From contig JAFTKI010000046.1 in assembly GCA_017453335.1 (NCBI GenBank), positions 1 through 18,585 of the forward strand: a stretch of DNA of 18,585 nt. The letters run 5' to 3'. This DNA comes from Clostridia bacterium. GTDB lineage: Bacteria > Bacillota_A > Clostridia > Oscillospirales > CAG-272. Shown here one piece after another: positions 5,420 through 13,667 of the stretch (position 1 is its first letter; the number at the start of each line of letters is the position of its first letter). A model generated the notes under the pieces. It did no database searches. It was not told the origin of the DNA and saw only the letters and a program-made list of their open reading frames with translations. The translations under genes were made by a program, and so were the position numbers.

Positions 5420-8400
5420 ATGAAAAAAACATTGATTGCACTCTCTGTTTTGCTGGTGCTTGTGCTGACGCTGTGTTTTACGGTGGTGGCATTGGTGGAT
5501 GAGTCCCCGGCGTCCGAGGATATCCAAAGCGGTATGTGGGGAGAGCTTGCGTGGACACTCAACCAAACCACGGGTGAGCTGGTGATCACGGGTGACGGGG
5601 ATATGGCGGAATTTTCTTCCAACGATCCCCGCGAAGCGTGGCATGCGTATCGCTCCGACATCAAATCGGTGAAGATTGGAGAGGGCGTTACAAGCCTGTG
5701 CGACAACGCATTTTATTGTTGCTACAGTCTGGTTTCGGTGTCGCTTCCCGAAGGGGTGACAACGATCGGCAACAAAGCCTTTTATTCGGATTCCATGTTG
5801 GATAGCATTTCGCTGCCCGACAGCGTGACGGCAATCGGAGACTTGGCGTTTTATAACTGCAATTCGATGAAAACGGTTACGGTTGGAAGCGGCTTGCGGC
5901 AGATCGGTGAGCGTGCGTTTGGTGATTGCAGAAATGTGGCATCCGTGTATATCACCGACGTTGCGGCATGGTGTGCGATCAACTTTGAAACCTACGGTTC
6001 GAACCCTTTGTGGTACGGTGCGGAGCTGTTTGTCAACGGTGCTTCAGCTACCGAGATCACGGTTCCGAACGGCGTGACCGCAATTTCCGATTATGCTTTT
6101 TATTCTTGTGGGAACCTTTCCTCGATCACGGTCCCCGAGGGCTTGATTTCGATTGGCAGCTATGCCTTTTACGATTGTGATGCTCTAACGGGTATCTCGA
6201 TTCCCGATAGCGTGCAAACGGTTGGAGAGAGAGCCTTTAGTGACTGCGCGGTTTTGGCAAAGGCACACATTGGCAAGCATGTGACCAAATTGGAAAAGTA
6301 TCTGTTCCACAACAGCAGAGCCTTGACCGAGGTGAGCGGATGTGCAGGCGTGATCGAGATTGATGATTACGCTTTGTACGAGTGTTATGGTCTGGAATCA
6401 ATTCCCTTAAATGAGGGCTTGACACGAATCGGTACTTACGGCCTTTCTTTTACGAAATTGAAGGTCGTTTCGTTGCCCAACAGCCTGACCGAGCTTGGGG
6501 AGTTTGCCTTTTATGCTGCTGATATTGAGAGCCTGACGATCGGAAGCGGGCTGACCAAAATCAGCGATGGCGCGTTTGCAAATTGCGATGACATTGAAGT
6601 TGTTGTGATTCCGAACAACGTAACGGTGATCGGCAAATCGGCATTTGCCGAGTGCAGGCTGAAAACCGTGTCGCTTTCTAACCGATTGACCGAGATCGGT
6701 GAACGTGCATTTGTAGTATGTTCCATGCAGGGAATCAGCCTTCCCGCCACCTTGACCGAGATCGGTGCCGAGGCGTTTAAGTATTGCAGCTCGCTGAACG
6801 CGGTCACGATTCCCGAGGGAATCACGACCATTCGTGAGAGTGTGTTTGCAGGTTGTACCTCTCTTTCGGTTGTCAATCTGCCCAAAAACTTGAAAACCAT
6901 TGAAGCAAACGCATTTTTTGATTGCGATCTTGCAACGATTGAGATTCCCGCAGGGGTAACATCGATCGGTTATGGTGTGTTCCGATATTGCGGTAGATTG
7001 CAAAAGATCACGATCCCCGAGGGGATTACGGTGATCCCCTCGGGCGCCTTTGACGGTTGCGTGAATCTGAGAGAGGTTACGTTGCACAACAAGATCACCA
7101 CGATTGGTGATTGGGCATTTAGTGAGTGTGCCTTTGCCGAACTGCCCATCCCCAAAACCGTAACGTCCATCGGTCAAGCGGCTTTTAGCGGTTGTAAGAA
7201 CCTTACCGCGATTGTGTTGCATGAGGGTGTTACAAGCGTGGGATTTGGTGCATTTTCAACCTGTGAATCCTTGAAATCTGCAGTGCTTCCGAGCACCGTT
7301 ACGGTCATTCCCGATCAGTTGTTTTATCATTGTTGGGCATTGGAAACCGTTACGATTCCCCAAAGTGTAACGAAGATCGGCTCTGCCGCATTTGCTGATT
7401 GCACATCGCTCAAAACCGTCTCCTTGCCGACAGGCATTACCGAGCTTGCAGTTTCATTGTTCGCGGATTGCCCCTCTTTGAATGCACTCAAAATTCCCGA
7501 TGGGGTAACGAAGATCGGTATGAATGCGTTTCTGAACTGCAGTGCCCTTGAAACCATTGTGATTCCCAACGGTGTGACCGAGATTGATGACTCGGTATTT
7601 AAGGATTGTTCTGCGCTCAAAAACGTGACACTCCCCAACAGCGTGACCCAAATGGGGCACAGCATCTTCTCGAATTGTACCTCGCTTGTAACGCTTGATC
7701 TGCCCGATCATCTGGAGCGTTTGCCCAGCTCGCTGTTTTTCGGTTGCTCTTCCTTAAAATATATCACCGTACCGAACAAGGTTGCTTATCTGGATCCCGG
7801 TGTTTTCAGAGATTGCGTTTCGCTTGAATCGGTAACGCTGCCCGAGGGCTTGCTTTCCATCGATGGCTCGGTATTTTACGGTTGCTCCTCGTTGGAAACC
7901 GTCAAACTCCCGCAAAGCTTGAAAACCATTGAAGATTGTGCTTTTCAGAATTGCACGGCTTTGAAAAGCATTTCGATTCCGTCAGGTGTGGTAACGATTG
8001 ATTATTATGCGTTTGATGGATGCACCACTCTTGCGTACGTTGAGCTTCCCGATACGGTGCAATACATTTGGGGAAGTGCGTTCCGAAATTGCACAAACTT
8101 GAAAACGATTGTTCTGCCCAAGAGCTTGGTGGAGATCTATTCCTACGCGTTCAGCGGTTGCGGTGCTTTGGAAACCGTGTATTACGGCGGTTGCGCTCCC
8201 GATTGGGCAAGCATCACCATCCAAAGCGAGAATAACAATCTCTTGGGGGCAAACTTCGTTTATACGCATGTATGGGACAACGGAGAGGTAACCACCTCGC
8301 CCACCTTGAATGAAGAGGGTGTGCGCACCTACACTTGTACGGTTTGCAATGGAACCAAGACCGAAGCCGTGGCAAAGCTTGTTCGCGGCGACGTGAACGG

Positions 8401-8581
8401 AGACGGTGTGATCATGGCAACCGACGTGGCTCTTCTGCGCCGTTATCTTGCGGGCTGGGAAGACTATCTCGATATCGACCTCTCGCTTGCCGACGTAAAC
8501 CGTGACGGCGAGGTCACCGAGGATGACTACACGCATCTTCGCCAATACCTTGCAGGTTGGTCGGGGATAACTCTCGGCTAA
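5420..8581 (+). CDS. Secreted BspA-like LRR protein with dockerin
   Basis: A 1053-residue extracellular protein. Residues 1 to about 25 form a Sec signal peptide (KK, then a long hydrophobic run). About 88-923 hold some 35 BspA/LRR_5 repeats of 22-23 residues with consensus VTxIGxxAFxxCxxLxxVxLPxx. Repeat 4 carries an insert of about 16 residues (AAWCAINFETYGSNPLWYGA) common in this family. About 950-985 is an HxWDxG...CTVC module. About 988-1048 is a type I dockerin with two calcium loops (DVNGDGVIMATD and DVNRDGEVTEDD), each followed by LRRYLAGW or LRQYLAGW. Dockerins dock to cohesins, so the protein may attach to a surface or cellulosome-like scaffold; no cohesin is in the window. BspA-type LRRs mediate adhesion in other bacteria (inference here). 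Start: AAGGAG seven bases before the ATG. It is monocistronic. Confidence 0.95.
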   Translation: MKKTLIALSVLLVLVLTLCFTVVALVDESPASEDIQSGMWGELAWTLNQTTGELVITGDGDMAEFSSNDPREAWHAYRSDIKSVKIGEGVTSLCDNAFYCCYSLVSVSLPEGVTTIGNKAFYSDSMLDSISLPDSVTAIGDLAFYNCNSMKTVTVGSGLRQIGERAFGDCRNVASVYITDVAAWCAINFETYGSNPLWYGAELFVNGASATEITVPNGVTAISDYAFYSCGNLSSITVPEGLISIGSYAFYDCDALTGISIPDSVQTVGERAFSDCAVLAKAHIGKHVTKLEKYLFHNSRALTEVSGCAGVIEIDDYALYECYGLESIPLNEGLTRIGTYGLSFTKLKVVSLPNSLTELGEFAFYAADIESLTIGSGLTKISDGAFANCDDIEVVVIPNNVTVIGKSAFAECRLKTVSLSNRLTEIGERAFVVCSMQGISLPATLTEIGAEAFKYCSSLNAVTIPEGITTIRESVFAGCTSLSVVNLPKNLKTIEANAFFDCDLATIEIPAGVTSIGYGVFRYCGRLQKITIPEGITVIPSGAFDGCVNLREVTLHNKITTIGDWAFSECAFAELPIPKTVTSIGQAAFSGCKNLTAIVLHEGVTSVGFGAFSTCESLKSAVLPSTVTVIPDQLFYHCWALETVTIPQSVTKIGSAAFADCTSLKTVSLPTGITELAVSLFADCPSLNALKIPDGVTKIGMNAFLNCSALETIVIPNGVTEIDDSVFKDCSALKNVTLPNSVTQMGHSIFSNCTSLVTLDLPDHLERLPSSLFFGCSSLKYITVPNKVAYLDPGVFRDCVSLESVTLPEGLLSIDGSVFYGCSSLETVKLPQSLKTIEDCAFQNCTALKSISIPSGVVTIDYYAFDGCTTLAYVELPDTVQYIWGSAFRNCTNLKTIVLPKSLVEIYSYAFSGCGALETVYYGGCAPDWASITIQSENNNLLGANFVYTHVWDNGEVTTSPTLNEEGVRTYTCTVCNGTKTEAVAKLVRGDVNGDGVIMATDVALLRRYLAGWEDYLDIDLSLADVNRDGEVTEDDYTHLRQYLAGWSGITLG

Positions 8582-8597
8582 ACAATCTTTATATTTC

Positions 8598-8636
8598 AAA
8601 AAAGGGAAGAAGAACTGTTGTTTTTCTTCCTTTTTT
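8598..8636 (+). terminator. Terminator after the LRR-dockerin gene
   Basis: A run of six A plus GGGAAGAAGAAC pairs with GTTTTTCTTCC plus six T, with one bulged G and one G-U pair. The A and T runs on both sides make it plausible in either direction. Confidence 0.85.
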
Positions 8637-8647
8637 GCGTGAATTTC

Positions 8648-8676
8648 TTGAATTTGGAGTGTATCTGTGTTACAAT
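8648..8676 (+). promoter_or_regulatory. Promoter of the M20 peptidase gene
   Basis: TTGAAT (8648-8653), 17-base spacer, TACAAT (8671-8676), 29 bases before the start codon. Confidence 0.75.
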
Positions 8677-8705
8677 AGGAGAAAAGAGACCAAGGGAGGC
8701 GTTTT

Positions 8706-9860
8706 ATGATGGACTGGAAATCGATTTCGGACAAGATCGACCGATTGAATGACAAGTATCTTTCGGTCTGGGAGGATATTTGCAATATAGAAAGCCCGAC
8801 CGATGACAAGAACGGTGTTGACGCGGTTGCACTTTACGTGACTCAACTGGCAGAGAAAAAAGATTGGGAGGTTGAGGTTATCGTGCAGAAGGTTTCAGGC
8901 AACCCTGTTTGCATCACGCTCAATCCCGATGCCGATGCGGCTCCGATCAGCCTATCGGGACATATGGATACCGTTCATCCCGTCGGCTCGTTCGGCAGTC
9001 CCGCAGTTCGCCGTGATGAGACGCGTATGTACGGCCCCGGCGTGCTTGATTGCAAGGGCGGTATCGTGGCAGCGCTTCTGGCAATGGATGCCCTGGATCA
9101 GTGCGGTTTTCGCGCGCGTCCCGTTCAGCTTTTGTTGCAAAGTGATGAGGAAAAGGGAAGTGCGCCGAGCAAAAAGGAAACGATCCGATATATTTGTGAG
9201 AAAGCCAAGAATTCGGTCGGGTTTCTGAACCTGGAGGGACATACGGCAGGCGCGGCTTGCCTTGCGCGCAAGGGAATCGTGAACTTTACCTTTACCGTAA
9301 CCGGCGTGGAGGCGCACTCCTCCAACTGTGCCGAGAAAGGCGCAAACGCGATCGCAGATGCGGCGCATAAGATCCTCGAATTGGAAAAAATCAAGGATGC
9401 GGCGGGATTGACCTGTAATTGCGGTGTGATCAGCGGCGGAACGGTTCCGAATACCGTTGCGGGAACGTGTGAGTTCAAGGCGAATGTTCGTTTTGCCACG
9501 ATGGAGCAATACGAGTGGATCTGCGATTATGTGCAAAAGCTTGCGGCGATCGAACACGTGAAGGGATGCAGTTGTACCGTTTCACAAACGGGCTACCGTG
9601 TGATGATGGAGGATTGCCAGCGAAACCGCAGCCTGTTGGACACTATGAACCGAATTTTTGAACAAACAGGACTTCCTTGCTTGAAGGCATCCACGCGTAA
9701 GGGCGGCTCGGATGCGGCAGACGTGACGGCTTACGGGATCCCTTGCGTTGATTCGCTTGGTGTGGAGGGCGGCAAGATCCATACCGTACACGAATATGCC
9801 GAGCTTGCTTCGCTCAAATCATCGGCAAAACGCATCGCAGCTGTGGCAGCGTTTATTTGA
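8706..9860 (+). CDS. M20 zinc metallopeptidase (CPG2-like)
   Basis: The 384-residue product belongs to peptidase family M20 (glutamate carboxypeptidase / ArgE / DapE group), which hydrolyses small peptides or N-acyl amino acids with two zinc ions. Seen: SGHMDTV with His86 and Asp88, GPGVLDCKGG with bridging Asp115, SDEEKGS with Glu148/Glu149 (catalytic base and zinc ligand), NLEG, the dimerisation-domain block VTGVEAHSSN, GGSDAADV, and the final zinc His362 in HTVHEYAE. There is no signal peptide, so it is cytoplasmic. GGAGG is six bases before the ATG at 8706; the ATG at 8709 is an alternative. It has its own promoter and no clear terminator. The exact substrate is not determinable. Confidence 0.94.
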   Translation: MMDWKSISDKIDRLNDKYLSVWEDICNIESPTDDKNGVDAVALYVTQLAEKKDWEVEVIVQKVSGNPVCITLNPDADAAPISLSGHMDTVHPVGSFGSPAVRRDETRMYGPGVLDCKGGIVAALLAMDALDQCGFRARPVQLLLQSDEEKGSAPSKKETIRYICEKAKNSVGFLNLEGHTAGAACLARKGIVNFTFTVTGVEAHSSNCAEKGANAIADAAHKILELEKIKDAAGLTCNCGVISGGTVPNTVAGTCEFKANVRFATMEQYEWICDYVQKLAAIEHVKGCSCTVSQTGYRVMMEDCQRNRSLLDTMNRIFEQTGLPCLKASTRKGGSDAADVTAYGIPCVDSLGVEGGKIHTVHEYAELASLKSSAKRIAAVAAFI

Positions 9861-9892
9861 TAAAGTAGATTGGAAAACGAATCGATAAACCA

Positions 9893-9943
9893 GAATTTGA
9901 TTTTCTCCTTGATTTCAAATTCAAACGCAATTAAAAGGAGAAA
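9893..9943 (+). promoter_or_regulatory. Possible pseudoknot over a ribosome site
   Basis: GAATTTGA (9893-9900) pairs with TCAAATTC (9915-9922). Its loop contains TTTCTCCTT (9902-9910), exactly complementary to AAGGAGAAA (9935-9943), the Shine-Dalgarno of the next gene. Connecting segments of 1, 4 and 12 bases allow an H-type pseudoknot. Pairings are seen; formation and regulatory role are inferred. Confidence 0.4.
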
Positions 9944-9947
9944 CAAT

Positions 9948-10418
9948 ATGAAAACAGCAGGAATATGCTTTCTTATTCTCGGTGGTGTTTTACTATTGAT
10001 ATCAGGATTATACTTTGGTGCTTATTTGATATTTGAAAAATTACCACACAAAACAGATAGGACACTTGGCAAACTGTGCGATAAAAAATACAAAAAAGAT
10101 GTTGCGGTTTGGACCGGTTTTGGAAAGAGTGATGGCCCTCCAAGAGTTGCTTTTACCATAAAGCATTTAACAAAATCGAAGTACCTATATTGTGTAAATA
10201 ACAATTTTTATCTTTGTGTTTTTGACTTCTGGAGAAAACCAAATAAAATACCAAATAATTCTTGGGTGATTTATCTCAAAGCATTTCCACGCATCTCGTA
10301 TTTAGACAATGATGAAAATTGTATCGGTGCTTTTGACTTTTTTGTTAAAGCAATTCTCTTTCTTGGAATAGCAATAGGCGCATTTTGCCTCGGGGTTGCA
10401 TTTTTATCAAAAGCTTAG
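9948..10418 (+). CDS. A+T-rich two-TM membrane protein, unknown
   Basis: I do not recognise this 156-residue protein. It has a hydrophobic segment at about residues 5-28, a basic middle domain of about 100 residues rich in aromatics (VAFTIKHLTKSKYLYCVNNNFYLCVFDFWRK), and a second hydrophobic segment at about 132-153. The two-helix sandwich recalls DUF3592-type proteins, but I see no decisive motif. AAGGAG lies seven bases before the ATG; an upstream in-frame ATG at 9870 lacks a ribosome site. Its base composition is visibly richer in A+T than its neighbours, and a repeat-rich spacer follows, which fits recent acquisition. No promoter is clear. Confidence 0.75.
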   Translation: MKTAGICFLILGGVLLLISGLYFGAYLIFEKLPHKTDRTLGKLCDKKYKKDVAVWTGFGKSDGPPRVAFTIKHLTKSKYLYCVNNNFYLCVFDFWRKPNKIPNNSWVIYLKAFPRISYLDNDENCIGAFDFFVKAILFLGIAIGAFCLGVAFLSKA

Positions 10419-10490
10419 TCCGTAATATTACCATGAAACACATCGATTTTATCGGCAAATTCCAATTTGTTGAGCAGAAAAACAGTATAG

Positions 10491-10545
10491 TCAAGACCAC
10501 CGGTTCAACCGGTGGCTTGCACGCCCCTATAAGGGGCATCGAATT
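10491..10545. repeat. Palindromic repeat type 2, copy 1
   Basis: TCAAGACCACCGG-TTCAA-CCGGTGG (perfect 7-base stem, 10497-10515), then CTTGCAC and a second hairpin GCCCC/GGGGC (10523-10537), then ATCGAATTAT. A diverged copy lies at 18234-18315. Short reading frames across it look spurious. Confidence 0.75.
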
Positions 10546-10594
10546 ATATTATAGCATCACACGCACTACAACCCGTTAACGGGTAACTTTTATA

Positions 10595-10705
10595 GGCTCC
10601 CTTGTGTAAAGGGAGCTCCGCCGTAGGCGGTGAGGGATTGTTTTCCTTTTGTTAACAACCCCTCCGTCACGCTTTGCGTGCCACCTCCCCTTACACAGGG
10701 GAGGC
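10595..10705. repeat. Palindromic repeat type 1, copy A (paired halves)
   Basis: Two half-units in inverted order. Left half: GGCTCCCTT-GTGTA-AAGGGAGCT, a second hairpin CCGCC-GTA-GGCGG, then TGAGGGATTGTT. The right half is the same design on the other strand, with stems CCTCCCCT/AGGGGAGG and CACGC/GCGTG. The whole resembles a miniature inverted-repeat element without coding capacity. Confidence 0.88.
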
Positions 10706-10807
10706 TTTCTTTCGGGCTTGCTTTTAGCTCGCCCTCTTTATCGTCGCTCCGCTCGTTTCCCGCTCCCCTGGTAGAACCAGGGGGGTATTTGGGTAACCAA
10801 TACAAGC
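10706..10807. other. Repeat-flanking spacer with a hairpin
   Basis: No gene is seen. It contains a hairpin CCCCTGG-TAGAA-CCAGGGG (10765-10783), which may be a further part of the interspersed repeat or a separate element. Confidence 0.5.
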
Positions 10808-10835
10808 CCCGCGCCGTGAGTTTCCACGGCGCGGG
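10808..10835 (-). terminator. G+C-rich hairpin after the phosphoesterase gene
   Basis: CCCGCGCCGTG (10808-10818) pairs perfectly with CACGGCGCGGG (10825-10835). It lies seven bases beyond the leftward stop codon. The T run is better on the plus side (ATTCTTTTATT) than on the minus side, so leftward termination would rely on the strong stem. Confidence 0.65.
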
Positions 10836-10841
10836 ATTCTT

Positions 10842-12824
10842 TTATTGTCTGTTGAATTTTTTGACCGTTCCGCTGTAATCTGCGGTATAGATCGCGTCCT
10901 CGGTCACGATCGGGGACACAATTGAAGGTGCGCCAAGCGCGATCTTTTGCAACAGCTCTTCCGTGTTTTTGTTGTAACGGTAAAGGAATCCGTCCGATGC
11001 CGTGAAGATCAGCTCGTCACCGTCGATCACAACGCTTCCCTCCACCGTTTGCTCTCCCACGAGCACGTACGGAGAGGTGGACATCACGTTTCCGCCGCAG
11101 GCAAAGGTTCTCTTCAATTCCAGCGTTTCGCGGTCAAGAGCAACCACGCCATGCTTTGCCGTGGGGTAATACAACACCCCACCGTCCGCCACAGGTGCGC
11201 CGCTGACATCCAAGCGAATTCCAAGATCTTTTTGCAACAAAACCGAGCCATCCTCGGCGTTCAGAATGATCGCGCTGTCAAGCCCTGCCGTGTAGATGCG
11301 ATCTCCGATCACAAGCGGCGTTTCGGTGCGGAACCACATCGGCATGGGTGCGTTTTCCCATGCGATCGAACCGTCCGAGAGATTTACCGCGTAAAACGCT
11401 TTCCAGTGATCACCGATCAGCACGCGGTTGCGTTTTTGATCAAGCACCCATCCTGCGGGAGTGTTCTCTCCGCTTGCAAAATCGGTTTTCCAAAGCAGCT
11501 TACCGTCGGCTTTCCGATAGGCACGCGGCTGCTTCGCATTGCCCGCAAGCACCGCATCTTTGCAAAGCGTCACACCGCTTCGGGTGTAGGCAACCTTGAT
11601 CAGATTGCTCTTTTGCGACCATTTCAGACTGCCGTCGGACAGATTCAGGCAGTACAAAACACCTTGTGTATCCTGCGCAAAAACCGACTCCTCATCCACG
11701 GCAATATTGCCCTTGATTCCGTCGGGTGTCGGATAAAACCATGCCACGGCACCGTTCTCTCCGTTGATGCGATAAATACCGCACTTTTTGGGATAGCCGT
11801 CATCGTTCGTGGCAACGAAAATATCGCCGTTTTTCATCACAGGTGTGCAAAATTCCACATTTCCTTGCAGGCTTGCCGACCACACGGAACCATCCTGCTC
11901 GGTGTTCCAATGATCGAACAGCATCTCACAGGTCAGCGCCTCGCCGTGAATGTTGATCTTGCGAACCGCCGACGGAGAGGAATCGATTCCTCCACAATCG
12001 GGGCAAGCTGTGCAAATATTGAACACACCGTCATTGTTATGCAAAAGATGTACATGAAAATGCCCGAAGATCCAGGCAAGAAGTCCATGCTCACGCAGCT
12101 TGAGCATTTCTCCCCCCACGGGAACCGCAAATCCAAGCTCATCGGCAGCGCAACGGTCATGATCCAGAACGATCACGCGCTTACCGTTGCGGTTGCGCTT
12201 GAGATCCTCGGCAAGCCACAGCCATTGGTCGGTGGGCTGATATCCCGAGGGGTTGTCGCCGCGCCCGATCGACAGCGTGACAAAATGAATATCACCGCAA
12301 TCAAACGAATACCACGTCGGGCCGTAGAGACGCTCGTAAAGCTCCTCGCCGTAGGTCTTACTCACAAAATCGTGATTTCCGATCGAATACCGAACGGGAC
12401 ACCCCATCGTTTCGCGGTTCATGGCAAGATAATGTCTTGGCACACTCTCGCGCCCAAGATCTCCCGTGTGCGAGAAAAAGGCGGGCTTATGCTCCTTGAC
12501 CAAGCGATTCATGAATTTGATGCAATCCATGTATTCCTGCCCGTCGATCTCGGTGTCCGAGACGTGGAAAAAGCAAAAATCGCTTTGCGTATTCACGGGA
12601 AGGAGCGAAAAATCGTAGTTCTCTCTTCCGTTTTCCAGATAATAAAACCAATCGTTGTGTCCTTCGGTCAAAAGATTGACGAACACAACGTGCGCGCCGT
12701 CCCAACGCTCCAGCGTATATGCACCGTTCTCATCGGTCACGGCAAAATTCCGTCCGTCACTGACCGAAACCCCCGAGAGCGGCTGACCGCTGTGTCCGTG
12801 CAAAACGCGTCCCTTCAATACCAT
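10842..12824 (-). CDS. Metallophosphoesterase fused to PQQ-like propeller
   Basis: A 660-residue protein with three parts. Residues 1-75 are a carboxypeptidase-regulatory-like beta-sandwich (GRVLHGHSGQPLSGVSV, AVTDENGAYTL). About 85-300 are a calcineurin-like phosphoesterase: Asp90 in VSDTE, GD at 121-122, GNHD at 149-152, His222 and GHFH at 254-257. About 315-660 are PQQ-like beta-propeller repeats (for example GVLYCLNLSDGSLKWSQ). The first motif is D-x-E rather than the usual D-x-H, so one metal ligand is changed. There is no signal peptide at the chosen start, so it appears cytoplasmic. The start at 12824 is chosen for a GAGG site and the promoter at 12859-12887; the longer frame to 13022 would run through both. 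The substrate is unknown; phosphodiesters or phosphate esters are typical. Confidence 0.9.
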   Translation of the reverse strand: MVLKGRVLHGHSGQPLSGVSVSDGRNFAVTDENGAYTLERWDGAHVVFVNLLTEGHNDWFYYLENGRENYDFSLLPVNTQSDFCFFHVSDTEIDGQEYMDCIKFMNRLVKEHKPAFFSHTGDLGRESVPRHYLAMNRETMGCPVRYSIGNHDFVSKTYGEELYERLYGPTWYSFDCGDIHFVTLSIGRGDNPSGYQPTDQWLWLAEDLKRNRNGKRVIVLDHDRCAADELGFAVPVGGEMLKLREHGLLAWIFGHFHVHLLHNNDGVFNICTACPDCGGIDSSPSAVRKINIHGEALTCEMLFDHWNTEQDGSVWSASLQGNVEFCTPVMKNGDIFVATNDDGYPKKCGIYRINGENGAVAWFYPTPDGIKGNIAVDEESVFAQDTQGVLYCLNLSDGSLKWSQKSNLIKVAYTRSGVTLCKDAVLAGNAKQPRAYRKADGKLLWKTDFASGENTPAGWVLDQKRNRVLIGDHWKAFYAVNLSDGSIAWENAPMPMWFRTETPLVIGDRIYTAGLDSAIILNAEDGSVLLQKDLGIRLDVSGAPVADGGVLYYPTAKHGVVALDRETLELKRTFACGGNVMSTSPYVLVGEQTVEGSVVIDGDELIFTASDGFLYRYNKNTEELLQKIALGAPSIVSPIVTEDAIYTADYSGTVKKFNRQ

Positions 12825-12858
12825 AAAAAAGCCTCGCTTTCCTTTGTGCGTTGCATTC

Positions 12859-12887
12859 ATTATAGCATAAAAAAAGGGGGATTGCAA
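12859..12887 (-). promoter_or_regulatory. Promoter of the phosphoesterase gene
   Basis: Minus-strand TTGCAA (12887-12882), 17-base spacer, TATAAT (12864-12859) preceded by TGC (extended -10). It lies between the glycosyltransferase stop and the phosphoesterase start, so the latter can be transcribed alone. Confidence 0.85.
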
Positions 12888-12921
12888 TAGACTTCCGTTT
12901 TTTGGAAAAATCACTGGCTTT

Positions 12922-13650
12922 TTAGAAAAAACCTTTCCCTCCGAAAAGCCCAAAACGAACCAACCTCGGCAGATTCGACAGCCTTTTTTTCGGCTCCTGC
13001 AGCATACGCCACGCCCATTCAAATCCCATTTTGGAGATCATACGGGGCGCGCGCTTCAATCTGCCCGACCACACGTCCAAGGAGCCGCCAAGCCCTGCGA
13101 TCACACGGATCTCGGACAGTCGATCCAAATGCGCGGCGATCCACTCCTCCTGCCGCGGGAATCCCATGCAAACGAACAGAATATCGGGATGCGTGGCGCG
13201 CAAAACCGAGGTCAATCGCTCGTCCTCCTCCCGACTGCTCCCGAAATACCCCCAGAAGCTGCCGCAAACACAAAGATTCGGAAAGCGCGTCTTCAGCCGC
13301 TCGGCGGCACGCTCGGCAACACCGTCCTCGCCTCCCAATAAAAAAACGCGAAGCCCGTCCTCTGCCGCGCGCAAAAGCAACGCCTCCCCGAACTCGATCC
13401 CCGCGATCCGCGCAACAAGCGGTGTTCCCTGCCTGCGCGCCGCCCACTTGACGCCCATGCCGTCGGCAAGCGAGAGGGATGCGCTGTTCAAAAGCGCCGT
13501 TTGTACGGGACTTTTGGCACACGCGGACAGCATTACAGCGTTGGGCGTGACCACAAAGCATGGGCTGTTTTCCGCGTTTAACGCAAAATCAACCGCTTCT
13601 TTTGCGGTCACGTTATCGATTTTCACGTTTCCAATGTGAATTTGTTTCAT
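12922..13650 (-). CDS. WecG/TagA/CpsF glycosyltransferase (GT26)
   Basis: This 242-residue enzyme belongs to family GT26, which adds N-acetylmannosamine or a related sugar to a lipid-linked GlcNAc-diphosphate at the inner membrane face (wall teichoic acid linkage unit or other surface glycans). Seen: VVTPNAVM with Thr35, LADGMGVKWAARRQGTPLVARIAGIEF with Asp63 (the conserved Thr and catalytic Asp of TagA-type enzymes), FLLGG, PDILFVCMGFPRQEEWI, and the C-terminal GGSLDVWSGRLKRAPRMISKMGFEWAWRMLQEP. The positively charged tail is typical of membrane association. GAGGG lies about seven bases before the ATG. No other wall-polymer genes are adjacent. No terminator is clear after it, so it could read into the phosphoesterase gene. 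Confidence 0.95.
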   Translation of the reverse strand: MKQIHIGNVKIDNVTAKEAVDFALNAENSPCFVVTPNAVMLSACAKSPVQTALLNSASLSLADGMGVKWAARRQGTPLVARIAGIEFGEALLLRAAEDGLRVFLLGGEDGVAERAAERLKTRFPNLCVCGSFWGYFGSSREEDERLTSVLRATHPDILFVCMGFPRQEEWIAAHLDRLSEIRVIAGLGGSLDVWSGRLKRAPRMISKMGFEWAWRMLQEPKKRLSNLPRLVRFGLFGGKGFF

Positions 13651-13667
13651 AAACCCTCAAAATCATC

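Noticed and set aside
6407..8809. Long antisense frames (271 and 275 codons) within or over the end of the LRR-dockerin gene
   Set aside because: The repetitive LRR codons leave the opposite strand open; the translations show only antisense echoes of the repeat and no ribosome sites.
10385..10878. Short frames across the repeat-rich spacer, including one starting at 10436
   Set aside because: They translate palindromic repeat DNA and have no supporting start context or domain.
10947..12890. 647-codon open frame on the plus strand opposite the phosphoesterase gene
   Set aside because: No ribosome site or recognisable domain, and unlikely composition. The minus strand has clear catalytic motifs, promoter and start, so this is a shadow frame.
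12825..13022. N-terminal extension of the phosphoesterase to 13022
   Set aside because: It would overlap the end of the glycosyltransferase gene and contain the promoter and ribosome site of the shorter form; the added residues look non-coding.
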